Shown here: positions 1 through 11,042 of the stretch, in pieces
Position numbering within the stretch: the first letter of the stretch is position 1
How the letters are laid out: the number at the start of each line of letters is the position of its first letter
Origin: Cycas panzhihuaensis
Lineage: Eukaryota > Cycadophyta
Assembly (NCBI GenBank): GCA_023213395.1
Contig: CM041465.1
Location: 182,101,741-182,165,740 of the forward strand
DNA: 64,000 nt
Direction of reading: 5' to 3'
Notes under the pieces: model-generated
Told to the model about the DNA's origin: nothing
Database searches by the model: none
What the model saw: the letters and a program-made list of their open reading frames with translations, nothing else
Translations under genes and position numbers: made by a program

Positions 1-3000
1 TATTAGAATCCTAGTTTAGAGTCCATCATTTTAAGCTTTAATTTTATGCATTTTGGAGCTTATTTAATATAGTAATTATTATTTGAAGTTGATGTCTAAT
101 GATGGAGCCAAATGTCCCTATTTTCACTAAAGGTGGAAGAATACAAACCATAGAATGGCTAAATAAGATTGGAAAAAATCATAAAATCTCATCTTGAGTA
201 ATAAAAAAAATATTATCCAATTATTTCACTATATTTATATAAGAAACCGCATGAATAGTCCTCTAATATACTTTGTTCGATTGAATGGGAACTCTTCTCT
301 AAAAGTTTTTTTATAGTCTTTGAAAAGAGAATTGGAATGTGACTAAATGAATACTAGAAGGACAATAAAAATGAATCTCTTAAAATTTAAGCATAAATGT
401 TAAGAAAAAAATGGAGAACCACATTTGTACAAAGCCTTATTAAGTGTATAAGATACACTTTAAGAAGTGATGGTCAAACTATAAGCTCTTTAAGAGGAGA
501 CATATAATTAGACACAAAATGGGAAAGAATTAGTAGGGAAGATTGAAAAGATATATAATGGGGTGCCTATTAATGAATAATACTATGAAAATACAATTTA
601 TATGCATGAACTAAGAGAGAAAATACCCATTACTAGGAGTTTAAGGAAGAAACTAAGATATAGGATATCTTTGAAAAGGTACTTACTTTAAATTCTAATC
701 ATATTTTGCACTTGTCTATTTCTTTTAGAAGTTTCCTTGTTCATCTTTATTTTCCAAATTTTATATCTTTGAAAAATCCCTCATCCCTTATATTATAAAA
801 CTCTCTAACTAAATTAAACCCAAAAACCCTAACTGATAGTAAGAAAAATTCTTGTTCCACTTAAGGTACCCCTTTATGTCTCATTCACTTGGAAGTCTCT
901 TTATCATCACTCCTATATTACTCATCTTCTAACCCTTTCTTAATATGTTTTAACCCTTAGTGTTATTATTACACACCCTCTCTCCAAAGCATTGACTTTT
1001 TCCCCTATACATCCCCACTCTCCCTACCTCCAATCTTCTTATTACCTTATGCATTTTCCCCTAATCCCTTTGTATTACTCCAAAAATCATCTTCACACAC
1101 CATTACTAAAACCCTTCTCCTATATGGAATGCCTAGCCCTTATTCCATACATATTCCCTTTTACCTCATTAAATCCTAAGTTTAGACATAGATCTAAATT
1201 CACTTACCTTTTATTTTATATAGCATCATCTTTATCATCCATAAATTCCTCTTGTCTATCTCTTATCTAGCATACTCTTCATATATGATATTTCCTTATC
1301 AAATCCCCATATATGCTTCCTTCTTGTTTCCCCCCTTATATAACTCACTTATATCATCTATGGCCCATGTTTTCTAATTACTTGTCCTTAATATGTATCC
1401 ACATGCATATCCCCTCATGTAATCTACCCCTCATATTTTATGTCCCCCCTATGTATTCCCACTCTTATACCCCTATTCCTTATTCTCAAAATTCCCCATA
1501 TCTATTTCCCCAATGCCATGTCCATAACCCATATACTTTTCCTACATCCCCTTGATTTACCCTTAAGGATAATTATAAATAGATATGATATGAATGTAGG
1601 AAGACCTTACAACATGCATTCCTTTGGATTGCTTAAGACTAGTGTCAAGTATAGAAGCAATTTCACATAGAGCTTTATAACAAATAAAAAGAATATATAC
1701 ATGGGTTACTTCAAGAAGATAAAATAAGGGTGAACCAAAATCCTATGATATTCTCACCTTAGTAGGTGGAGGATTGAAGACACACACAAGAGAATTCATG
1801 CTCCAAACTCCAAACAACAAGGTTACAATACTTCGTGGATGAAATATTCTTTAAAGGAGGGATGGATTCCAATGGTCCTAAAACTATTAAATAATAAGAA
1901 GTCATTTTTTATATAAAAGGAAGTTAATTCTTTTACATTAAAAAGTCAATATTTTATTATTAATTTATTATTAAATTTATTTTTTTAATAAGGAGCTACA
2001 ATAACACCCATAAGTAGATCCTCAATTCATTATGTAAGCTTTATTTTTTAGTTAATCCTAATTATCTAACACTTAATGCTTAAAAAAGTTATTTCCCATT
2101 TAGATTTATTTTATTTTCAATTAAGCAGATCTAGTTTAGGATCACTTCATATTGGTCCTACTTGGATAAAGTGAAGAATAACATAAGTTAAATATGATTA
2201 CATGTAGAAATTATATTATTATTTGATCCTTTATAGCTGGAGAGTGAGAAATATACTCACCACAACATTCCAAAAAAAATCACCTTTATGTTCTATATAT
2301 AATAAATAATGTATGTCATACTTATCCATTTTTTTTTTATATCTTACTTCTTTATGACTTTGTAAAGAGTAATGACTCATTTCTAGATTTGTAGACACTA
2401 CATCTTAATCAAACTCTAACACCATTTAGCTATGTTTTTAGGTCTTTCATCCATCTAGCCATGCATCACTTATGCTAACTCCTTATTGGCTATAATAGTT
2501 ATTTTAAACTAGGTAAAGCTACTAGCAACATTTGGATAGGGTAAATTAAACATCCTTTACAAGTTTGTTGGGTTTAAATCATAAAATATCTCTCTATCTA
2601 ACTTACATATCACTTTTCTCTTCTCATCAAATCTTTCAATGCAAAAGTAAACAATTTTAAGGCAAGGAAGTACCTTAAGCATTGTTCTAATGAAGACTAA
2701 ACCCAGTTGTCATAACTCACTTTATGCATCTTCTTTGGACTTGTATAAGTTTTCCTATTTAAATTTTATATTTTTCTTAGTATTTATAATGATCTACATG
2801 GCATGTAACCATTGACTTTTGCTAATAAGAAGAGATAAAGAAAAACACATAGTACTTAATTAGTAACATTGATGTCTCATAAAAATTCAAAATATTACTT
2901 GTCTTTGTGTAGGTACTTAATAGTAGATTCATTAAGGACTGTTACAATTCACAATAGAAAAGTAAACATGAAGAAGTAGCATTTAAATCCCTATTATCAC

Positions 3001-4089
3001 ATAACCTCTATCATATCATTTATTAAGACATTATAATTGGTTAAAATTTAAATTCCATTACTATCTTCCATACCTCACAATATAACTTTTTAAAATTATG
3101 AACTAAAGATCCATAAGATCAAGGGTTTTTAGGTAATCTCCTTACTACCCTACAAACATCTACTTTACAACTTTTTTTTATTAATTTTATAAAGTGTTAT
3201 TTTTTAGTAGTTAAGAGTTAAGGGTCCCACCTCTTTGAGGGATATGCCTCTATTATTTTTTGTAAGTTACTCTCTTTTGGTAGCCTTTTGGGTTATGCAA
3301 GTAAGTTTCTTTTTGTAACTTTACAAGCTTTATAAGTGAATCTCATTTTGCATTTTTACAAAATATCTCAATATTTTCTTCACTTGTTAGACTTTATAAC
3401 TTCATCTTTCACAATCTTCTTTGATATTATTCCATTAAGTTTATAAGCATATTTTTGATTTAACTATTGTAAAGCTTCTCATGAGTGCTTTTTCTTTTTA
3501 TCATTATTTAATAGTATAACCTTATATAAGTTCACATGAATTAGGGGCTTAAAGGATTCGCATATGCTTTCTGCATAGGCATTTCTATATTTCTTAATAA
3601 TTAAAGGATACTGAGATTTCATAATAACCTTGTTTACATTAAATTACATATAACTTAGCTAAATTTGGGCTTATTTTACCTCATAAAGGCATTGTTACAT
3701 AATATTAAAAACTTAATAATGTTAGAAAAGGGATTTATCTTTAATTACCCTATAAAAGTGGAAATGAGGGCCTCACATCTAGTAGATTATTACAATTGGT
3801 TTTCACCAATTTTTATATTATCAATAAACTCTTTATTATAATTCTAATATATATTATTTAATACATATATATTTTCATGTAAAAAACTACCTATATTTAT
3901 GATTACTAATGTGTTTATGCTTATAAAGTAGTGGCATCTACTTACTTGGAGCTTATTTCATATTTCTCCATTACTAACTATGGATATCTTCGTATTTTTT
4001 ATTAGTCCTCTCAATCCTAGCTTTAAATTTATGTTAATGTAGTGTTAGAGTAAGTTTTAGTGAATATATTCTCCTTAGTTGAAGTAGAC
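1..4089. other. unassigned AT-rich retroelement debris
   Basis: No reading frame here could be tied to a protein family. The stretch has the texture of old LTR-retrotransposon ends. One example is a GA-rich tract near 1850-1865 followed by a TATA-like run near 1910-1920, and another TATA-like box lies at 3751-3758. Positions 840-1560 form a strongly pyrimidine-rich block on the plus strand. The short open frames there (992-1270, 1313-1555, 1440-1670) are made of Pro/Ser/Leu/Tyr-rich low-complexity codons and look like by-products of that bias. No LTR partner was found in the window. Confidence 0.4.
3745..3765 (+). promoter_or_regulatory. TATA-like box of a possible old LTR
   Basis: TATAAAAG at 3751-3758 is followed within about 25 bases by a GGGCCTCACA-type sequence and then AATAAA-like signals near 3820-3835. 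This is the order expected of an LTR U3-R region. It lies about 330 bases upstream of the J gag remnant and could be part of the 5' LTR of J. No matching 3' LTR was recognised, so the call is weak. Confidence 0.25.
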
Positions 4090-4668
4090 AAAAAAATGGA
4101 TAAGATCCATCTATAAGGATAAGGGAATTACACTACATAACCCACCACTTTATCCATCTCCTAATCAAAGACAAAATGGACATATCCATAATAGAGGAGA
4201 ACTAATATGAATATAGAAACAAATAGGAAGAAGATTTTATAATTAAAGCTTTAAAGAAAGTTGTTTAAGAGGTATTATTTAAGTAAAAGGAGGAGTTCTT
4301 TATGAAAATTTTAGATTTGATAGAGGAAAAATCTACATGAAATGATATTACAAGTACATCATTTGGAGAGGAAAGTCCATTGAAATTCTTTAAAAAGTTA
4401 GATATTCCTTACTTTAAAAGAGAAATTCATGTTAATTCTTTAGATTATTGGTTTCAATAATTAGAAGTTCACTTTTTAGTTAACCAATTTAGTGATGATG
4501 ACATTTAGATTACTTAATTAAAGTTCTCATAAAATCCTATATTTTGTTGGGAATTATAATAAATGGAAGTAAGACAAATTTGTTCTATTATCTTAGATAA
4601 ATTTCAAATCCCTTTTGAGATAAAGTTTTTATCTAGTTTGATACTTCAAGGATAGGATATCCAATGGT
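4090..4668 (+). pseudogene. Ty3-like gag remnant, N-terminal part (element J)
   Basis: Read with stops ignored, 4290-4668 gives the usual order of a Ty3-type capsid. A short charged stretch leads into KLDIPYFKRE, then a Trp-anchored dimer/capsid segment (DYWFQ, LEVHFLVNQFSDDD), then a weakly conserved helical region. About six in-frame TAA/TAG codons interrupt it. Several sit where Gln or Trp is usual, as expected from C-to-T and G-to-A decay. The reading ends abruptly at 4668, where the LTR of element I begins. The gag resumes at 15077 and again at 22254, so this is one gene split by two insertions. Its function would have been the virus-like particle capsid; it is now inactive. Confidence 0.6.
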
Positions 4669-5028
4669 TGTTAGAAGTAATGACTAATCAATTTCTTATA
4701 AAGTTATGTCTTGTACCTGCTCACTTTCTTATTAATAAATTAAGAGCAATGTAAAGATGTGTACATATGCTTACATGTTTATGTAATATCCCATTAGTGG
4801 ATTTAGAGGTTCCCTTATATTATTGGTTGGACATGAGGTCAATAGATCTTATAAATATGCACATTTATCTAATACAATTCTTTGGAGGATGATTATTCTT
4901 TTGCCATATAATTGTGTTTTCATAATATTTCTTTTTTATCTTATTATGCTTTCATGTTCATCTTATATTGACCTCATTATTTATACTTGTATTTATGCAT
5001 GTTATTCATCATATTATTTTATCCAACA
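4669..5028 (+). repeat. element I 5' LTR
   Basis: Starts TGTTAGAAGT and ends CCAACA. It matches 14705-15076 along its length, including the shared block around TCATCTTATATTGACCTC. A TATA-like TTATAAATATG lies near 4850. The two copies differ by many scattered substitutions and small indels, so the insertion is old. The small open frame 4823-5041 lies inside this LTR and is not a gene. Confidence 0.8.
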
Positions 5029-5073
5029 TGTGGTATCATAACTTATTTAAGTCCAACATATGGTATCAGAGTG
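5022..5073 (+). repeat. duplicated LTR end and primer-binding site (element I)
   Basis: The LTR terminus TCCAACA plus TGGTATCA occurs twice in tandem. The first copy has its binding site at 5031-5042. The second, TCCAACATATGGTATCAGAG, is at 5052-5071. TGGTATCAGAG is the usual plant primer-binding site, complementary to the 3' end of initiator Met tRNA. The downstream copy is closer to consensus. The 30-bp spacing includes a short AT-rich spacer. Confidence 0.75.
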
Positions 5074-7134
5074 AGTGTGCTTAATATGTGATAGAAGAAA
5101 TCATTCTTGATGATGTTTAAATAAGTTTGTTAGAAGATTTTTTGAGCTAATGTATTGCAAAGTCATTTCAAGAGAAGGTTTGCTTATTATAAAATTTTAA
5201 AGTTAATGTTGAGATATTAAGGAGCATATTATCAAGAGAAGGAACCAAGAGCCAATTTGATTTATTATCAAATGGATTAAGATGTGAATAAATTAGGGAT
5301 ATTTGATAGTATTAAGAATAATGGTGAGATTTATTATACATTATATGTGGATATATTATTTGCATATAAACCCTATTTTATGTATTATATGTTTTCGAGT
5401 AAGTCCATGAAGTGTGAAGGGGATTGTTGATGCTTAAGTCCATTTACATAACATGGTATCCCTAGAGATGTGATTAAAAGTGATTTCAAGAGATAAGTGA
5501 GGTTGCAAACTACATGTCTATTTTGGTTCATTTGTAGAGGCTGTTATGAATGTCCTAATGGGGATTCATTACACCATGAATAATCAATTTTCTTGGGTTT
5601 TATTAAATGTTATTTATCATTGATTATTTTTTTAATGATAATGAAGTATTCAAATGAATTTAACAAAATGTTTGGGCAATTAGTTTAGTAATTCCAAGTT
5701 TGGGCTTGTTTTCCCTTAGTTTTTCTATCCTTTCTACATTATGGAAAGGTGCCATAGTATATGCAAGGAAAAGTTAATGTTGAATCTATTGTTTGTAACT
5801 TTATTTAGCAAAAAAATATCATCCTAGATTCATATGGAAAATGATCATCCTCCACAATGAAAATGGATGATTTCTCATTGATTTAATTATTATTTTCATA
5901 AAGGCACCACTCTATGTGGAATGGAGTTATGATGCTAGATCTAAATTTCATAAAGAGATTGAAGAGAAAAACTTGTTGTTGGTCTCTATTTGGTATTAGT
6001 GCTTTGTGGTGTAAACTAGGTTATTTTCTATTAGCTTTGAGCATTATTTGTTCATTCCTTTTCCTTTAATGGGATTGTTATACTGTTAAGAATACAGGAC
6101 TAATCTTTATTTAGTAATTTATATCTTAAAATAGGTAGAAATATATTTGTTAGGTTGCTTTAGGCATTAGGCATCCTCCTCATTTTAGGCAATTTTTATG
6201 ATGTTTTTACCACTATTTTTCACTAATACAAAGATATTATAGTGTTTATAATATAGATATGAAGTTATTTTGGTTATTTGCAACTTCATTTTATTGGAAA
6301 TTTCCTTAGAAATGCCCTAAGTTCATTGTTGAACCCTCATAACAAATGTATAATCCATGTGCATGATTTCTTAATTAACTTTATTTTTCTAAAGTTTAAA
6401 GATTAATTAAACTACATTTGATAATAGTGTGAAGTTTTCTTAGCCCCCTCTATCTTTTTTAATGGTCATATAGAGTTTTTTATGTGACTAAAAGTCATAT
6501 ACGAAAGTGGCTTATTAAATTTTTAGTATAAAATATGTTTTTTAATGATAAGCAATTACTTTTTTCAACATAACTGGAGCATATGAACTTAGAATTTTGA
6601 TATGTTTAAGGTCTTAGAAAGTAAGTTTAGATAAGGACATTTTAAATCTAGCATACTCTTAGGTTCATTTTTCTAGCAGTCTAAAGTTTTTTTTTTTTTT
6701 TTTTCTTGATATGTTCATAGGTTCTTAACTACATAGTGATACATTTAGTTAGTTATTTGGTAAAAAAATTTAAAATGTGAAGCTTTATAGTGTACTTATG
6801 GCTCATTATAGCTTATAAAAATCTAGTTTACTAAAAAAAAAATGTGAAAACACACACACACACACACGGATTAAAAGTTAGATATTATGATATTGTTGAT
6901 GTTTAACCAACTTTTAATGATGATTTGGGTATATTGAAGCTTTTTCTAAGACTACCTATTGATGTTATTAATGGAGTTATTAATTGTTGGGTATCGACAT
7001 TTACAATCATTATTAGAGTTTGTTTTATGGAGTTATTTTTATTGGAGCTATTGATTAGTGGTCATTTCCATATAGAGTTATCAAATAAGTTATTTTATTT
7101 CTAGTTGTGAAGAGTAACATTAGAGTCAAATGTT
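5074..7134 (+). other. element I internal region, left arm, non-coding
   Basis: About 2 kb between the primer-binding site and the nested element A. No frame shows gag, protease, integrase or RT motifs. It contains a poly(T) run at about 6688-6704 and a short (CA)n tract at about 6850-6867. Nothing else was recognised. Confidence 0.5.
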
Positions 7135-7139
7135 GTATG
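7135..7139. repeat. target-site duplication of element A (left copy)
   Basis: GTATG lies directly before the left LTR and again directly after the right LTR at 14228-14232. A perfect 5-bp duplication is the normal product of copia integrase. It fixes both ends of element A. Confidence 0.9.
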
Positions 7140-7524
7140 TGTGAGAATAATAGGATCTAAATACATGTGCCCTGATTTAAGTACAATAAGAAAAATATTG
7201 ATAAATATTCAACAAATCAGGAAAATAAGCAAGACATATGATCATGCAATGGTACGGGTAAATTCACCACACCGTAGGCTCTCTCTCAGGAAGAGCTTCC
7301 ACATTAATCAAAATTCAATATATGAAGTATAAAAGTGTAGGGTAATATTTATAGCCATCCACTAAGATTATAAGGCAATAGGATAGGCTGACTTAACGGC
7401 ATAGGAGGTGGACCTGACCTCACTATCCAATATAATTAAATTACATCAAGGGTCCATTAATACATTATAAACATGAATTTACATAAATAAGAAGAAATGG
7501 AGGAGGTATTACAATGTTTTAACA
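7140..7524 (-). repeat. element A 3' LTR
   Basis: 385 bp. On the minus strand it starts TGTTAAAACA and ends TTCTCACA. A TATA-like CTATAAATA on the minus strand (near 7347-7356) is conserved as CTATAAATG in the other LTR. The small frame at 7141-7332 is an accident inside this LTR. Confidence 0.9.
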
Positions 7525-7536
7525 CCCTCCCTTAAT
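7525..7536 (-). other. element A polypurine tract
   Basis: On the minus strand AAGGGAGGG abuts the TGTTAAAACA start of the 3' LTR. This is the plus-strand priming site for reverse transcription, and its position confirms the minus orientation. Confidence 0.8.
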
Positions 7537-7564
7537 AGAAACTTTATTTCTTCAGATGCTGAGG

Positions 7565-8000
7565 TCAAATATAAATCATTCAAACTTTGGTTTACCAAGT
7601 TCTTTAGTGAAGATATCTATAACCTAGTCTTCAATAGAATGGTAGACAAGATCAACTTCTCCATTTTGTACATGCTCACGGATGAAATGATGATGGACCT
7701 TAATATTAGCAACTTACTGCTATTTGAAACCTCTTGCAATAAGGTGAGCTTTGTGATGCTCTATAGTACCATCTACATGGAACTTTATCTTGTATAGTTG
7801 TCTATAGTTAATTGCTTTCTTCCTAGGTGGTAATTCAATCAGCTCCTGAGTATCAATTTTTAAGATGGAATTTATCTCTTTATCTATAGATGCTTTCTAT
7901 GTTTAGCCTTTGACTGCCTCCTCAAATGTGGAAGGCTTCGGAGTTTCAAGGACACATGCCATGAATGTAAAATTTATAGAGTGTCTCATCTTAGAAGGCC
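7565..8000 (-). pseudogene. copia RT start fused to RNase H end (element A)
   Basis: On the minus strand, 8000-7722 reads as the N-terminal edge of copia RT (an ELIELPPRKKAI-like segment, then KAHLIARGFK). From about 7715 it jumps directly to the C-terminal edge of the RNase H domain (HHHFIREHVQNGEVDL, then DIFTKELGKPKFE). The palm and fingers, the YVDD catalytic box and nearly all of RNase H, several hundred codons in total, are missing. A stop codon sits at the join. The element could not have supplied its own RT after this deletion. The loss may post-date insertion, or the copy may have been mobilised in trans. Confidence 0.8.
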
Positions 8001-8280
8001 TCTTTATAGCTATGGGAGGAGGAGGAGCATCCTTTAAAAGCTATTATACCCACTTAGGAGGTGGCTAAAAGATGATGGCTTCTACTTGAAGGTCATCAAT
8101 TAAAATGAGAGGCAAGTTTATACTTTCTTGAGTGGATGAAAAAGAAGTTATTAGAATTTATGATGGACTAGGAGTGTAGGAGTAAGCTAGTACAAGTGGC
8201 TCCAAAGTTTATTCAAGGGTCACTTGTATCACACCAACTTCATTTTCTACTATAATCTAATATGGAGGAGGTGTTAATAC

Positions 8281-8960
8281 CTATGGTTCTTCTGCAAAGA
8301 TTACATCCTGTGTTATGTCAAAGACTTTATAGGCTTTGAAACTAGGTACATAACTAAGGAAGATGCACTTAAGACTCTTGTCATCAAGTTTCTTCTTGTT
8401 ATCCTTCAGGACATATTTGTATACCATGCATCCAAAGATCCTTAAGTGAGCTACAAATGGTTTCTGACCTGACCAAGCTTCTTTAGGAGTAATGTTCTTA
8501 ACTACAACTGTAGGACTTATGTTGGTTAGGTAAGTAGCCATGGCAATGGCATCAGCCCAAAATCTAGTGGTAAGGTTGGTCGTACTAAGCATGGATTTTC
8601 CTTTATTGATGAAAGTCTGATTCATCCTTTTAGCTATACCATTTTGTTGAGGTGTGTGAGGAGTAGAAAATTGACGTTGGATGCCATGTTCTTTGTAAAA
8701 GTTATTGAACTGATTTAAAATGTACTCACCTCTATTATTAGATCTAAGGGTCTTGATTCTCATCACACTTTCATTTTTAGCAGCAGTTTTGAACTCTTTG
8801 AATTTATCTAGGGCTTGATATTTATTTCTTAAGAAGTAGACCCATACTTTCCTTGAGAAGTCATCTATGAAGGTAATGAAATAACAACTACCATTGAGAG
8901 ATTAGGTGGACATAGGACCACAAATATTAGAATATACTAAATCTAATGGTTGTGAAGCTC
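8281..8960 (-). pseudogene. copia integrase core (element A), catalytic residues lost
   Basis: Minus-strand open frame 8766-8281 (161 aa) plus about 190 bases upstream covers the rve-type integrase core and its C-terminal neighbour. Recognisable blocks are FIDDFSRKVWVYFL, TLRSNNRGEY, TPQQNGIAKRMNQT, FWADAIAMATYLTN, and LRIFGCMVYKY followed by KLDDKSLKCIFLSY. The family normally has Asp in a SDICGP block, Asp in SDNGGE and Glu in AERKN. Here all three are changed, to Asn, Asn and Lys, each by one G-to-A step. The enzyme would have joined the cDNA to host DNA; this copy is catalytically dead. It lies downstream of protease and upstream of RT, as in copia. Confidence 0.88.
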
Positions 8961-9059
8961 TCTAAGAATTCTTAGAAGGGAATTTTTCTCTTTGTGCATT
9001 CCCTTTAGGTATGCCTCATATATATTCTGATATATCTTGATTTTGGGTAGGTCATATAC

Positions 9060-9620
9060 CATTTTGAGCCTATACATGAGATTCAAGCTTTGCATATTTA
9101 AATGACCTAAGTGTTGATGTCATAGGTGGTCTTTGGATCTAGTTATGGTCACTTCATATTTTGAGTAGGAGTATTCTCCTAGTTCATACATGCAAGGGGA
9201 CTCTTCCTCAATTACATCCTTCTCCTTATCACATTGAGTTGTGTTGGCCATTGAGGAGGATTCATGTTGAGGAGTAGTGGTAAGAGGGACTTCATCTAGC
9301 CTATATAAGCCACCATCTTTATGTCATATGGCCACAAGTTTTCTTATAGCATGATTTATAATTCTACAAATACCTTGGCTAGAGAGGACATCTAAGTTTT
9401 GCTTATCTATTTGACTGATGGAAAGTAGGTTCATCTTCATGCCAGGTACAAGGAACACATTATTGATGTAGTGTCTAATGTTGGAGTCCTTTAATATGAT
9501 TAGTGACCTATTAATTTTGGTCACATTGTAAGTCATGTTATCCCCAAATATGACCATTTAAGTGTTGATTGATTGGGTCTCTTCCAACATTTTTTAGAAC
9601 CTATCATATGTCTTGTTGCA
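9060..9620 (-). pseudogene. copia protease tail and pre-integrase domain (element A)
   Basis: The open frame 9557-9324 contains MVIFGDNMTYNV and NNVFLVPGMKMNLLSISQI. This block is diagnostic of copia polyproteins between the aspartic protease and the zinc-binding part of integrase. Further on, a HLGHLNMQSL segment marks the start of the integrase zinc-binding domain. The two Cys of that domain read as Tyr (YEAY where CxxC is expected), again G-to-A changes. Protease catalytic residues upstream are not readable because of frame breaks near 9600-9680. Confidence 0.75.
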
Positions 9621-9779
9621 CCAAAATCAAGAAGCCATGTGGTCTCATTAAGTTAAGATGAAAATGTTGTAAAAAATAGGTTATGAGAGGAGGAGTCTTG
9701 ACCATCTTCCATATTACCACCTTGTTATTGATTGTATTGTTAGTTCCTTTGATTCATGTTTAGGAATTATTTCCTAATT

Positions 9780-10400
9780 TGATGTCTTTGATCTTGTGTG
9801 GGCCTTGGATTCCAATTCTGCTAATAGATATTATAACCCCCCTTGTGGGTAGAAAGGGCCTCCTTATTGTTGAACTAAACCACCATATTGATAATAAGGT
9901 CCTTCTTTTTATGGAAAGGGAGATCCTTAAGGAGGGCATGGTCCTTCTTGTTGATAAAAAGCTCTTTGCCTTTGTTGATTGTAACTAGGGCCTCCTTGAT
10001 GGTATGAAGGTGCTCCTTGTTGATAATCAGGGGGTGGTTATTAATAGACTAGCCCATATGCTTAGCTCCCTTGGTTTTACAAGAGTTGTAAATTAGCTTA
10101 TCTTCTCCTACATTCAACATCTAAGTGTCCAGATCTTCCATAGTATAGACAAGTTATATTTTGTTTACCTTGCTAATTCTTTTGAGACTTTCCCTATGGT
10201 TGATGTTGTAATTATTGAAGTTGTTGATTTGGACAAGAGGAGGAGGAGGTGCCAATAAGATGTTATTGAGTTGGCTATTTATGTAACTCTTGTGGTATAG
10301 ATAGAGAGTCTAAGAGTTAAGCTAGGTCTTATTGTTGACTAAGATGTTGGGCTACTATATTAATAGTCTTGTCCTTTTCTAAGTTTCAGGCTATAAAGGC
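9780..10400 (-). pseudogene. copia gag C-terminal part with zinc knuckle and Gln/Gly/Tyr repeats (element A)
   Basis: On the minus strand a decayed zinc knuckle reads CLYYGRSGHLDVEC near 10150-10090, with the second Cys changed to Tyr. After it comes a low-complexity tract (about 10030-9800) built from repeats of the form YxQQGGPxY or YHQGGPSY, rich in Gln, Gly, Pro and Tyr. The nucleocapsid normally binds the element RNA. Stops occur every 20-40 codons. The plus-strand frame 9779-9988 is the antisense shadow of the repeat tract. Confidence 0.65.
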
Positions 10401-11042
10401 AGGAGCTAAGTTAGATGTTAATGTCATCCTTAGTCAATTGAGAATATTTTCCTCTCGAAGTAAGAGCCCCTTAAAGGTTATAAAGTCCATCTTAGAGTAG
10501 TTATTATGTAACTTAAAGATAAAAGAGTTGTATTCAATGGGTAAAATGTTTATAATACTTGAGATTAGATCATGGTTAGAAGATGGCTCACCAAGGATAA
10601 TCAATTAGTTTCTAATAGTTTTGACTTTGGTCAAATGATTTATAATATTTCCAATAAAAGGCATGGCAAATAGGTGATCCTTAATGGTAAGAGACCTAGA
10701 TTTATCCTTCCTCTCATAGAGTGAACAAAGTATAGTCCAAGTTTCATTTGAGCATTGTGTCATTTCAATGTTTTAATCCACTTGGTCTTCAACTGCTAAA
10801 TAGAGGAAGGATAATGTTATATTATCCTTAACTTTAAAGTTAGATAAGGCTACAGGATTAGGTGGAATAGTTTTAGTGGGATCATTTGGATCTTGAGTAG
10901 GCTTAGACATGGGTATATCCCCATTGACATAGGCCCAATATTCATTCATTATAAGTAAGTTTTTAACTTGCTTTTTCCAAAGTATAAAGTTATTAATACT
11001 ATTGAGTTTGATGCTATTGGAAAGAACCATTTTTAATGCCAT
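10400..11042 (-). pseudogene. copia gag N-terminal part (element A)
   Basis: The minus-strand frame starting at ATG 11042 gives MALKMVLSNSIKLNSINNFI. It continues with LWKKQVKNLLIMNEYWAYV, the usual start of plant copia gag (a W-x2-K-x3-L-type helix). After a stop at about 10773 the same frame continues with ETWTILCSLYERKDKSRSL and later helices typical of the UBN2-like capsid region. The product is the virus-like particle shell. Stops and possible small indels disrupt it. Confidence 0.8.

Noticed and set aside
992-1670. Three overlapping Pro/Ser/Tyr-rich frames
   Set aside because: They follow from the pyrimidine-rich composition. There is no family motif and they overlap in different frames.
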